Both the position numbers and the translations under genes were made by a program. The notes beneath the pieces are model-generated. The model made no database searches. It was not told the DNA's origin and saw only the letters and a program-made list of their open reading frames with translations. A DNA stretch of 64,000 nucleotides from Oxyruncus cristatus (taxonomy: Eukaryota; Chordata; Aves; Passeriformes; Cotingidae): the NCBI GenBank assembly GCA_013399855.1, contig VXAY01002814.1:1-64000 (forward strand), written 5' to 3'. Below, piece after piece: positions 24,696 through 38,000 of the stretch; position 1 is the stretch's first letter, and each line of letters opens with the position of its first letter.

Positions 24696-24744
24696 CCCTG
24701 CGGCCCCGGCTCCCCCTGCCCCACCGCCGCCCTCCGGTGCGCGG

Positions 24745-27700
24745 GCTCTTGCTACGAGAGTACAGCTCTGTAGTCGCCTTACTGCCAGCTGGTAGTTGTA
24801 GGCACGGAGATAATGCGCAGGGAAGACTGTCAGGTGAGATTAGCTACTACAGAGCTGGTCGTTTTGCAGCTCAAGAGATACTTGGTTCCTCAGAGGATGT
24901 GGCTTAATGCAGTTGCTCCAAACTAGGGTGTTCAAAACAGAATGCAGACTCACGAGAGGACTGATTGCAGCAACTGAGCTCTCCACCTGCCCACACGGTG
25001 GGGATGGGCAGCGTAGGATTCTTACATAATGTTCTCAGATGATGCTGTGTTTGGTTATGGTCACACAGTTTAAGAGAGAAGAAGGAACAAAAGCCCAAAC
25101 AAACATCTGTGTGGAGTTACTCAACATCAGCTGCAAGAGCATTGTGTCAACTCATGCATGAAAGTTTTCTTAAGGCTTTCTCTGAAGCATCTAGTGTTAG
25201 GTACTGCCTCAGGCAGGAAGATGCTCCTGACAGATGCAGCTACAGGTTTGGTCTTTTGCAGCAGCATCTGTGTGCTGTCCTGCATCCTGTGTCGATCATC
25301 ATCCCCATCCCCCAGATCAATTATGCCTTCACACATTTTAATATTGGGTAGATATTAGCATACCCGAATTTGATTTCTTCCTCTTTTATGTGCACACTGT
25401 TTACCTTCCTTTGAGAATGTGCTTAAATCCAACATAAAAACTGGTATTTAGAAACCAGTAAGGCCCCCACCTCTCTCTTCCTCTCAGTATAGTTTCATTC
25501 TGTAAAGAGATCTGGGCTCTGCAGGAAACAAGAAGTTCTTCCTGTAAGTATATGCAAAACATTGGCATTGAAATAAGCTTTGGTATGAAAATAGCTGTTA
25601 CCCAGTTTAGCACCCTGCAATTTATTTTCACGAGGAAGTACTGAATATCTGTATTTTTCAGGCAACTGTTTCCAGAGCCCAGTGAGAATCAGAACAAAGA
25701 AACTCACTTACCTATCCACAACTTCTTGGTCAAGGCCGACAGCCCTGTTTTCCTTAGGATGGCATTTTTAAGTATGAGTTTATCTGGTGCTTTATCTGCT
25801 TCCTTGCTCTCCCCCACTGCATCTTACAGTTCTATCTGTGCCTGCTTGATTGCATCAGCATAAAGATAGCGATGTCTCCAGGATGCAGCTTTACATGTGC
25901 TACCAGCATTGCTAGTATTGAGATCACTGATACTGCTGAAGTCACAAGGGGTTTTTTATAATAAAATCATTGTCACACATCTTGGCTCTGCAAAGCCATA
26001 ACCAGCACATAATGTATTGACACAAAATGAGATAAAAAAAGCCTCACCACACATGCAACAGCAGCAGCCACAGATTTGGCAGAGCTGCACCTAATCTCAA
26101 ACGCAGACAGTAGGCTAGAAAACATAGCATTGACTGGCTTCTTCTCAGGTGAATGAAATACTCAGGCAGATGAAGATCCTAAACACCAAGGATCAAGCGG
26201 GTCAGGAATCTGGACATCAAGCACTTACATTGCCAGCACTAGCACCAAGGCAAACAACATGTGTTTGAGTGTCTGGTTTTTTTCCTTTAAAAAACCCAAA
26301 ATATAAATACGTATCAGATCTGTAATACAAGCAGCATTTATTTTTCCAGTAAGAAGTGGACATTTTGAGCAGTTGTAATCCAGTAGCTACTGCTCTTCTT
26401 TCCCAGTGTATCAGCCTGCACCCATAGCCAGAAATATGCAATTGCTGCTCTGCTAACTTTATAAGCAGTTGTCCCTTCTTTTTCTCCCATCCCATCTGAT
26501 CCTTTGTTTTACACATCCTTCTTCTACTTTTAGAGAGCCCTCCCCTCTGGCTTCACACTCTGCCCCTGCTCATAACCGTTTGAAGGCAAATTGTCTTTCA
26601 TCAACTCTTTCCTCCCCAAACCCTCACAACTACCAGCAATGCTAAATTCAAAGTTGTGGAGTCCAGCTGAAGTAAGAGAGTGTGGTTTTCCAATTAATTT
26701 CAGCATCTCAGTTGATTGACTTTTTAGCACAAGCACAGGTCATCACTTAAAAGACCCTACCGGGGATTCTACTGCAAAACATGCTTTACAGTGAAGTTTG
26801 CCCTTCAGGCAACAGAAACCAATCTAGATGTTTTGACATCACACTTCTCTGCTTCTGTTAGGAATAGAAAGAATCTATATACAGTATCTTTTCTTGCTTT
26901 GGGGACAGCCATTGTAGTTTTCCATGCCTTATGCTCATACTGCAGGCTTCTATTAACATGCTTTTCCTCTGCTATCATAAAACTGTAAGAATTTGATATT
27001 TTAGAGCTTGACCAAATTTTATTGAAATTCGTTGCCAGTTTCTTAAGTTAACAGTGGCAAACCATTTGCTCTGCCCCATTTCTAAACGAAATTAGACTAC
27101 TTCTTGCCTTCCACCTGTATTGGAAAACAAGGTATTCCACAGCTGTTCACAAAATGCACCTGCATTGTAAGTGATTTATTGATCTTACCTTTTTCTTTAC
27201 TCTTCATGAAGAAGCCTTGTAAATCAGTCTGCTGCATTTCGTTATCTGAAAGTGCTTGTCATCCTTGTCAGAATTTCCTGTACAAACTACTTTATACAAT
27301 ACTGATGTGTACATTATATTTTGCGTTTTGTTGAAGATCCAGAAGGAATTTAATGTGTCAAGAGAAAACATGGTCGCTTAATATTTGCTTTTTGAGGCAA
27401 GACTGCCTTGTGTCTTCTTGAGAAGCTTCAAAAGTCTTCAGTCTTAGGTGAACATTAAAAGGCAAGGGCCTCAATACACAAAACTTTCAGATACTGTTCA
27501 GATCTGTTCTTGCCTGCACCATGTATTTGGTTTGCCTTTGCCGAATTTGAGGAACATTTTTAGTGTAAGGTTTAATACTTGAATATTTGTTTCTATGGCA
27601 AATTCTGAAATGCTGTTAAATGGGATCAGCTGGAAACAGGTCCTCACCAGAGTCCACAGGAGCCATCTTGACTACAGGAAATCCAAGCCCATACACTCCA

Positions 27701-28530
27701 CACACTGTTTCATGCCAGAAATTGTATAGTGTCATTAATAAAGAAAGCTCCTATAACCTGGCAATATATTTACTCTTAAGATGAATAGTCACACATCCAA
27801 TACTTACTGCAGCTGGAAGTGTTTATTGTAGCACATTTACAATGTGTAAGCATTCAGACAGAACATGTTCAGTGTCCTCACCAACATTACACATTGTCAC
27901 ACACAGCTCCAGCAATGTTGCTCACAAATGTAAGCTACCAAAAATATGTTTCCCTTTGGTTTTCTGTTCTGCTCCCAGAGTGAACAGACTACAGAAAATA
28001 AGCCATCAATTAAATGATATCACAATCAACAAAGGATCTAAACTAAGTTGTCAAAACTGAACTTCTATAAGAGCTAACGTTTCAGCCAGCCATTGACAGT
28101 AGCAGGTTGTTAAGCTGATAGGAAACATCCAGTTTCTAAACTGTGGAGGAATATGACTCTCAGAGACATATCTTCTGTGTATTTAACTTAGTTTAGACTT
28201 CAGGTTTACAGACCTGTAAACCAGAGCCTTTACCACAGACTTGTAAACCAGAGCAAGATTTCAAAGTAAAAAAATACATATTTTGAAAGGTCCACACACT
28301 ATAAAGCCAAAGGCTGTCAATGATCCTACTGAGTGCTGGATACAGGAGAACATCTATATTTCTCTACTCTACTTACCCTTCAAACTCCAGTTCAGCCTGG
28401 CATATCCCTGGCCTTTCTGAGAAAAGACTGCCACTCGCATCGAGTGGTGCTTCTGTTTAAGGAAATATTTATTTTAAGCTTTCAGCTATATTTGAACGGT
28501 TTGTGTATCAACTCACTGTAAGGACTACAG
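24745..28530. other. Intergenic between MCOLN2 and MCOLN3
   Basis: I see no coding exon here. Frames of 60-99 codons lack domain likeness. A well-formed plus-strand donor (CTGTCAG|gtgaga at 24833/24834) lies downstream of the island and could belong to a bidirectional noncoding transcript; nothing else supports it. Confidence 0.55.
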
Positions 28531-28557
28531 AAAAAAATTACACCAAATTTCATAGTT

Positions 28558-28563
28558 TTTATT
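28558..28563 (-). terminator. MCOLN3: Candidate MCOLN3 polyadenylation signal (AATAAA)
   Basis: AATAAA on the minus strand about 500 bases after the proposed last stop at 29062. Another copy is at 28468-28473. The assignment depends on the last exon being correct. Confidence 0.4.
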
Positions 28564-29061
28564 TTTACTATGAGTAAAATAAAATATAAAAAAAAAAAAA
28601 ATTCTGAGGGCTCTAGAGTGAGCTTTCTTTCATTAAGTAACAGGTCAGCCATAGACAGATAATGGCAGCAGTACTGAGGGTTAGATTGGTGTCAAAGCTG
28701 CAGTTGTCCAGAACTAGTTGTAATTATAGTTGAAAGTTACTACATTTCTGGTCTACCCTTATAACCTAGCCAAGTCTCTGAACACAGACAGCTTTTTGAT
28801 GCCCTTTGCATTCTAGCAGAATTTAACTGAGAAAACAAATAGAATAAAGCTAATAAAAACAAACACCCAAACCTTCTGAATTAGCAGTGAGTGTCTAATC
28901 AAAAAGTCTGTAAGTTTAGCACAAGCGTCTATCACAGGCTTACACTGTTTCTCAAGAAAAGCAAATTCAGGCTTTAGATATAAGGTTTTCCACCAGCTCT
29001 GTTGTCCAGTTCTTGCAATGTGTGCTACTTTAAAGCCTCCGTGATACACTCCCACAATCCA

Positions 29062-29081
29062 TTAAATATGTTCACTACAAC
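29062..29081 (-). CDS. MCOLN3: Probable MCOLN3 last coding exon
   Basis: A long pyrimidine run followed by ttgtacag gives a strong acceptor in the right phase for the previous exon (one base left over). It would encode G-C-S-E-H-I then TAA, faintly like the SEEH segment at the TRPML1 tail. The alternative is read-through of the previous donor to a TAA at 30260-30258, adding GMYLY. cDNA would decide. Confidence 0.42.
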
Positions 29082-32000
29082 CTGTACAAGAGAGGGGAGG
29101 AAAGTTGTCAGGTGCAAGCACCAAAATAATAGTCTTATAGTACAAGGAGCCTTAAAAATGCAACTGAACTATTTAATTAGTAATTTGACATACATCAATA
29201 AGAAACTGCTATGAACCACAATAAAACATTTTGAACATGAGAATGCTCTTTTAGATGCCTGATCCCCACTGCACAGTCAGTGGGAAAAGTGTTACATCCC
29301 CACCCTGCCCTGCCTCATGTTGACTTTCTTGCCTGTTAAACCGAGAGGTGTGTGCAGAAAAGGAAATATTAACGTCTGTGCCCTTTACCCAGGAGCAAGA
29401 TGCCCTGCTCTGTTTCATCCCACACTTTTATCTCCAGTAAGGCACTTGGTCAGAACAGGGTTTGGCTCACAGCAGGCTCTGTCATCTCCCTGCTCCAAGA
29501 TATGTCCCCATTTCCCCCCCCTCATAAATATATTCTATCTGGCATGTAACAATATAGCCCACAAGAAAAGGCCAATACCAAAGAGCTGCAAACACCTTTG
29601 ATCTTTCTAATCATGTGGCAAATATTTTTCAGCTCCTCCCCTAAAAGGCCCTTCAGCAAGCAAGGCTCAGAGCTGCTGCCTGCCTGGTTAAATATAAACC
29701 ATATATCCTGCAATCAGTATTCCTGAAGACACAAAGCTTCAAATAACTGAAGCATTCATTCTCCATAGTGAAAGCTAGGCAATGTTTCCCAGTGCATGCT
29801 GTCTTAAAACCTTGACAAGCTAATTTTGTCCCCAAGTTTCAGGCCTGTTACCATTTAAGTTAGGAGACCTTACTGCATGAGGTGTCATTAAAAAGTGGAT
29901 AAGAAAACACTGAATGAGATCTGTAAGTCCTGCCTGTTGCAGTGAGTACAAGAAATGTTAACGCTTGCACATTGCACAGATGGGGTTCCTGAGTTATTGT
30001 CTATATTGTCGAACTTTCTGTACCATTTTTCACATGTTTAAGTGATTCTTAATTTGAAAGTTCCCTCTTCTCTTCTAAGGAATTTGTTGGTTGCTGACAT
30101 TTTGCTGAAGCTCCATTCTAGAGCATTAGAAATAGCCTGAGATTTTTGTGTTTTGGTTTTTTTCCCCTCCACACCCAAAATTGAAGGACTCTTCGTAGAC
30201 TTTATACCAGGGACATTTAGTAGTGTGTCGCTTTTGCATATACCTTAATGTATAATTTTAATATAGATACATACCATTACAACAACAGAAGAGAGATGCA
30301 GAACTCTCCTCCTCTAACCTGTACCTGCCAGAGTTCGGTAAGTCTTTGCACTGTGATATAAATCTCTGAAGTTCTGTCTCTGGAAAGCCATCTTGCTGGT
30401 AGTGCTAAAAATTGATATTTAGTTAAACTCTTAAAAAGGCTAAAATGTACAACAAACCAGATTATCCCCAGACCACTTTTCAGGCATTGCTCAAGTCTGA
30501 AATTAGAAGATTCACAGAACCCAATGTGAAAATACTGCTTTTCAGTAGCTGTTTAGCTTTCATTGGAGCAGGAAAACAGACAGACTTTGTAGGAAAAATG
30601 AAGTAGAGAGGGATTAAAAACCCTCCCGTCATCCCTCTTCAACCTCAAAAGTAGTCATTATGTTTATTCTTTAGATTGGCATGTCCTGCAATTTAAAATA
30701 TTGAGGGACATGCGAGTCTTGATAGCACCAATTTTGTGCTGTTACTCCAAAAGAATAGTCTATGCTTACCTTGACTGTTTCATATGTATCTGTAATGAGG
30801 GCAATGAAGAGACTCAGCACCATATAGATGAACAGACTGATGAAGGAGTAGAGGTAGATCCTGCTGAATAACCAAACCAAGTAACTTTTCTGCTGCATTT
30901 TTGCAAAGGTGGCAAACATATCATCTCCATTGATCAGTGAAAAAAGGCATTCAGAAACCGTGTTCAGAGAGCGAAACTAGAGAGGAAGGAAGAAGACGAG
31001 GATATCTGTCACTGCTTTATTTGGATATAAAGACTGTACATAACATGAAGATACACAGCTGATAACTGGCTGCCTTGGATCTCTTCCTACACTGAGGGTA
31101 TGACAAAGTGCAAACAATAGAACATTTGATGAATGAGCAAAGTTTGTCAACTCCTGTACATATACACATTCAATTCAGATAAGCCAATTTCTTTTTCAAA
31201 AGGGATAAGCATGTTTCCAAATTTTTAGTCTGACAAGAATGTTCTGCAAAATGAAAATTATTTCTCAAAATATCAGCATATGATTGGGAGTCACGGCAGC
31301 TTCCACCTCTGACTCAGAGCTTTCATAACTCAAGGAAAGTCTGATTGATTCATGGAAGTCAGACTCCTTAAACAGAGCAGCATCATGTTGAAGATGGACT
31401 ATTTTTATATTAAGGGAAGTCTTGACATGGAAACTTAGAAAACAACAGTAGTAACCTCTCATTCTGTTATTCAAGTTGTCTTTTTTCATGTAAGTACATT
31501 ACCTTCACATGGTATGGTCCCAGTACAATCCATCCACAGAAACAGTAGCCCAGGTAGATCATAGCAGCACAGCAGCAGAACCTCATTACATTGGGTAGTG
31601 CTGCTCGCAGTGTTAGGATGAGAAGCTGCACAAAGCAACGCAAACAGTAAGAATTTAACCAGACACTTCTTCCAGTCCCCTTATAGCAACAAACAGAATA
31701 AATACCAACAGTACGAAGATCCCAGGAGATCCTTACATTATACTTCCGAAAGAAACCTAGGTAGCGAATGACTCCAAGCCACACAAGCATAGTGGATGTT
31801 CCTAGGAGAATGCTACAGACATCATAACTTGTCAAACTCTAAAAAAACCCACAAGAGAACAAAAAAAGAAAAGAAAGAAAGAAAGAAAAAAATTATTATA
31901 ACAACAGATTCTAAAATGTGACTCATTACTACAAAGATTTGTTAAGAACCACTTTTTCCTTGGCAAACTCTCCCATTGGAAAGTAGTTTGAGGCAGTATG

Positions 32001-35000
32001 CATTAGAGAGGTTTCACCAAAGAACAAGGGCCCTTTCAAGTGCAACTCATTTCAGATGCCTTTACACAGGGCTGTTTGTAAAACAGACTCTGACAAGATG
32101 GGCTTCATTTGCAAGGCCAAGAGCGCAGGCGCACTGCAGGTGCAGAGACACCCGCTCTGTGCTTGGCTCACCAAGATCTGTAGAGTGGCACTGAAAACAT
32201 GTTTACGCTGCTTTCAGGCCTGCAGCAACTGCTCCTGGAATCTGCATCCACAGATTCCCCAGAGCAGCTTAGGAATCTCTCCGCTGCATCCCAGTGGGCA
32301 GTGTAGACATGAATTTAGAACCGCAGAGCAAAGAAGGTTCTTCCAGTATGTAGGAAAAGCTTTTTGTAAAAACGTAGCATGACTTGTCAGAATTGCTCAG
32401 ATAAACACTAAGGAGGATCTTGTTAGGTAGCTGGGAACTCTGACGTGTAGAAAGCTATCAAAGAGAAGACTAATTAGCTCCTAATTAATTCTAACCAGAA
32501 CTTCATTTATATTTTATTGGCACTTCACTGTTTTTTCCACCTATACATACTGGCCTGTTTTCATCCAAGTTAGCATATATCCTGTTGCTGAACTGCAGCT
32601 CTACTCTGAAATGGATCATGACAGCTTACTTAAGAAGTTTTTATTATTTTCAGGGTTTATTCTCCTAGAAATAAAATACAGATAATAGATATTATAGATA
32701 GATATTAGCAATAGATATTGGCCAATCTTTTCTATTAACATAATTCATTTAGAACTTGGCTACTTTAATGTGAACTTGTTATTCATCCATTTTCATACAG
32801 TTACATGGAAGAAGATCTTGTTATTTTGGTCCACAAGGCTTGCAAAATGAAGTGAAATGTACCTGTAGAGAAGAGTTTTATTAAAATACTCTCTTAGAAA
32901 AGAAACATACATAAACAGATGTATTTAAAATATAAGACCAGAATCTCAAATGCCAGACCTTTTTTTGATCTTGTTCTCTTCTTTGCTTCTCCCAAAGCAA
33001 GATCTCTTATCTTAGCCAACTCCCTCATAGCTTCTTTCTATTCTTAAGAACTGAGTTTATAGTTCCTAAGGTAAGATAGGGGAATTTGTACAGGGTGTTT
33101 GTGATAGTCAAGCTGTCAGCAGATGGATTTCAGACCCATCCTTTCATCACTACTGTCCAAAGTCCATTATATTGCAATGTCACACTTCCAAGTCTGCTAC
33201 AGATTTTGTGAGGAACAACATTATCTGAATATCAGACTGTTTCAGGATAGCGTATAGTTTTTCTTCTCTAACTTTTTCTGCTCATAGTATGCTTTTACAA
33301 GTTTTGCTTTTTTCTACATCAAGTTTATTTTAGAAACTGAAGGCCTAGAACCTGGCTGTGGCTGACTGTTTCGAACATGCTGGAAATCAGAAGCTGGGAA
33401 AGCAGCAAAGTGATGTTTAAGGAGAGAGACACTGTGCTAGTTAAACACTTGTTAAACAAGATTCAAAAAGCTAAATCCCAAATTTGAAAAAATCCATCAA
33501 ATGACCAAATGTAAGTGTTCTTAACTGAAAAAGAAGGGAAGTCACCAGTCTTAAACTTTGAGATATGGAGTTCATTTTATTCCTCAGAGTCACAAGGAAC
33601 AAAGATAATTAGAACTATAATATTTAGTGACATTTGGAGGTTTTATATCTTGTTACTAGAAACAACACATATCAGTTACAATAGAGAAGAAAGAGTTCTA
33701 AAATTTCATGCCACTCAGAAGCAAGTATAGCCAGCCTAAAGTCTTCTGAGAGATTTAAACCTAGGTGGGACAGAAGCAGTTTTGCTTTCACCTGACAGTG
33801 TAAAAAGCTTACCTTGGCTTGTATCTCCATCTTTAGAGTTGATCCAACAATAGTTAAGACATCACTAACCATAATCAAGATGTACCAACCATTGACAAAT
33901 TCCATTTGATCACTGAAAGACACTTCTTTCTTATAATAATACAAGAAAAAGCTTACAAATTCCTAGGGCAAAGGAGGAAAGAAAACAGTTAATCAGACTT
34001 GCATAAGACAAGACTTTCCAAGGAAGGAGTTATACCCACCCTTTGGAGCCGAATTCCTTTAATCACTGATCGTGTGCAAAGGATCAGTGAGGCCAGACAG
34101 GTCAATATGACCAAAGCATCAAAGATCATCATGTAATGAGTGTTCTTCTGTACTGCAAGAACAAAAATGCAGATATTTATAGTCAGATGCATTTAATTTT
34201 GTTGACCGTCATGAGTATTGAATTAACATCAAAATTTGATTCTATGTTGATACAATGGAATTAAGAAAAAGCTTAGCATTTTTCCCCACAAAAGTTTATA
34301 GCACATATTTTCATGAGAGACACAAGTGCATCTGCACTGTAGATACCACTTTGGTAAATTTAGGAAGGTTGATATAACAGAGTGCGAGTCCTTCTCACAG
34401 CCCTGCAGAATTAGAGGTGACAGCTGATCATTTTACAAGCACTGGAATGGCCTTTGAAGTAACAGAACTTCTCAAAAAAAAACCGAAAAACAAAAACCCA
34501 ACCCCAAGCCCAGGAACTTTACAGTATGTATCTTCTTTTTCAGACCAGTATTTGTCTGTCAGATAGGTTTTTTTTGTCCTAGAGCAGTGCAGATAATTTG
34601 TTCTGCTGCTCGGTTAGCCAAGATCAACCTCAAGCTAGATGTTTCTCCATCTCTTCTGTTACTAAACCTCACATTCGTGATCATCTAAGGTCAAATTTTG
34701 CACCAAATCTACCACTAGACCTCTTTTTTTTTGTTTGTTTTTATACCTATCATACAGCTAGGTGAGATGTTATAAGGATTAGATTTTTAATGGTAAAGGA
34801 ATGATTGTTTGAGCAAAAAAATCAAACAACTTAATGCTAAATTTGCAAGAAGATGCAGCAATTCTACAAAACTGGGTACTGAAGTTCTCGCTGACTCTAC
34901 AAAGTGCACTACTCAGAAAAAGCCCACCCACTTCTGGCTTGCTGTACTGCTGCCATCTAAGTTGGTTTTGCAGCATAGCCCAGAACAGTGACAACTCGTT

Positions 35001-38000
35001 ATTGTCCAGTTGCAACCACTACCTTGCTATTTTTCCTTGGCTTTTAGAAAATAATGCGGAGTACTCCAGGAGAGGGTTTTGAAGAGTGTTAGAGAGGCAA
35101 ACCTCAGACCCCGACCGCGAATCCTCAGCGAGCGCTCCCGGCATCGCCACCTGCGGGGCACTCCCGGCACGGCAGCGAGCACACGGTACGGTGTCGAGCG
35201 GAGTTCGCGTTCGTGCGTGGGTTTTGTACTCTGTGATGCACTTCAGTAAATGCCCCCCCAATTAATTCCAATCTGGATCTTTAAAACCACCAATCCTCCC
35301 TTCTCACTACCAGCTCTTAATTCCCTAACATAGGCACAGAAACGGGGAAAGTGGCAAAAGTAGAAAAAAAGAACCTGGTACATCCTGTTGTTTACTTCAG
35401 AAAAAAATAAATTAAAATAAGCAGAATTTAGAGTTCTGGAAAGCTTCTGACTATCAAAGAGATTATTTTCACTAATGGAAAGGATCTCATATGATGTTTT
35501 GACCAGGTCAAATAGCTGCCAACAAGGGCAACTCACTCTTGTGAGTCACTATATAGGTAATTTAACCATGCTGTGCATCTCAAATACATGGCAAATGACA
35601 TTTAAACAACAGTTACAAGTGTTTTTAGCCATTTCATTTCAGGAAGCCTTAACAACAGTACTTTCGTATCTTTCCTGGTGCTAAGTCCCGAAAGAAGAGT
35701 AAATTAGTTTCGACTTTCAACCACTATCATGTGTCCTGTTGCCTGGGACTAGAACAGTTCACCACCCTGCCTTAAGAAAAGCAAACCCAAAGTTCAGTAG
35801 CCAAAGCCAGAGGGATGCACAGTGAGGCATGGACAACTTCTGGTTTACATTATCAATGGTGCAAGCTTCGAGAACTGCTAAGGAAAGTAATGGTGTGGCT
35901 GGGTTCCCAGGATTTCAGATCAGAGGTTGAAGAACAACAATTCCTTAGAAAATCAAGATTTTTAGTTCACATATTAGAGATTGTATATCAATGGTGCCTT
36001 ATCTTTTAATAAAGAAAAAGGTTGACGAGTTTTGTGCAGGTGAGGCAAAATTTCAGCAGGAAAACTTGAACACACTTATGTCACTTACTTGATCCAGAAA
36101 CATGCCAGTCTTTACATTCCCTGATTGCTATGTCGTTGTCCAGACTTATTTTAATTCTTCCACTATGTGCTTTATTATCAAACACTATCTGCATTTAAAA
36201 ACAAATACAAACAAATAAAAAAGGTGCACGTCTTTATAAAGTTAAACCATTATTTTGTAGCCCATTGTACTGCCAAGCTTGCATAATGATTCAGAATAAT
36301 TCTCCTAGGGGAGAAGTTACAAAACTTGTTTGAGCTTAAGGTAATTCCAGTTTCTTCAAATGAATGCTGTCAAAGTGAAAGACAAATCTGATGAACCACG
36401 TATTTGCCACAAATTGCCTGATCAACTAGCTACTAAGTGAAATTCTTTTAAACTGCATTTTCATTCCTCTGTGATCTGAAAACAACCTTTCCTGGAATCA
36501 TCTCTCTAAAGAGAAGAGAATTATGCTTTCATTATACTTCAGATGGATTAGAACACAAGAGGCTGTAAGCCAAGCGAGTGCTTCAGGACCACATCACAAG
36601 CACTCAAAGCTTATCCTGCCATAGTCACAACTGATGGTTATTTACAGGGTACACTAAGACATGACAGAGTAATCCAGGCACCACCGACCGAGTGGTGCCC
36701 AACACTCTTCAGAAAATATCTGTGCTGACTGTGTACAGTAAACCAGCAAGATCAATTTCTTGTTTTGAACAGAAAGACACATGGCAGGCTTCCACATACC
36801 CTCAGAGTGAAATCGTAACAGTCAGGGAGCTCGTGGTGACGAACGGTCTGGAGGTTGATTGCCTTCAGATTGAACATGAGCTGCACCGTCACCAGTCTGC
36901 AACAGATACAGATTAGCTTTTCACAGGGAAAACACCCCAATGCCCCAACACAGGAAGTGCTCATTCCTCCTCACCTGTGGAAATCCAGAGTGAAATTCAA
37001 ATTGTGCTTTCCCACTGCTGTGTTGTCTAACGGTGTCATCGGCTCAATGTACAAGCAGTCTGGAATGGATAAGGACTCACAACAATATCTCATGGGTTAT
37101 CACGTTCTTTAACCGTAATCTGCCTGTCCCATGCCCGAGGCTGTAATGAGCTGTTGGCTATACCAGACAAGACAGCATGCTTGAGTGAGGAGGCATTTGA
37201 GAAGCTAGCTCACAAATACACTGGCTTCCCTGAACACCAGCCAAGTTAATCACCATGAATTCACCGTGAAGGCTCCTGAAATTAGTCCCAAATACTTGTA
37301 TTAGATGGTCATTGGTGATAACGGCTCATCACTTTTTTGTGGCGTTAGACATAAAAGAATGTTACCTCGGAGGTGAGGGCTAGAGGTTACACAGTACTTT
37401 TTTTAGCAGTGTTGGCTGGTAGTAAGTTCAGTACAGATCATGTGATAAGACTATAGAGTACTGGAGTTTTTTAAAAAGAATTTATCATAAATGTAGGGTC
37501 CCTCCTCCCAAAGAATAGATACAATAGATTAGGTTCATCACCAGTCACAATCTCTGGGTCGATATCAAAGGTGTCGTTTCCAGGACAGATGATTCCTCGC
37601 TTGTAGAACTGCTGACAAACAGACAGAGCTGTCTCTTCTGCTCCCCTCTTCTCGTAAGCATGATTTCCAACAGAGATGTTGGGCAGCTGTAAGTACTACA
37701 GTTCAGAACAAACAAACAAACTTAAATGGCACCAAAACTATTAGTCTCTGAGAAAAACAACACAAAACAAAACAAAGCAAACCCAGAAGTGTTTGGATCT
37801 GTATCATGACTTATCTCTTTTATTTAAAAGATCACCTAAGAAACTGTGAAACCTAAACCACACTACAGCTGAGTCTTCAAGTACTTTAAGGTATTTGACA
37901 AAAACTGTAGGTACAGGATTTGGATCTAAATACCTTTTTGCTTATTATATTTTTTTCTTTACAGTCCTTACTAGAAAGCCTTGCACAGAATTCTGGCTCA

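Larger units (their letters stand above)
23960..24740 (-). promoter_or_regulatory. MCOLN2: MCOLN2 CpG island and promoter region
   Basis: A strongly GC- and CpG-rich block, interrupted by an N gap at 24358-24482, immediately upstream of MCOLN2. It holds two good minus-strand splice donors (CAG|gtaggt at 24149/24148 and CTG|gtgagc at 24119/24118), a CACGTG at 24690-24695 and a GGG-tract cluster at 24528-24560. Confidence 0.8.

Noticed and set aside
24145..24724. Long open frames on both strands of the MCOLN2 island (up to 189 codons)
   Set aside because: They run through the N gap and owe their length to GC-rich composition; only the frame that splices into exon 2 was kept, at low confidence.
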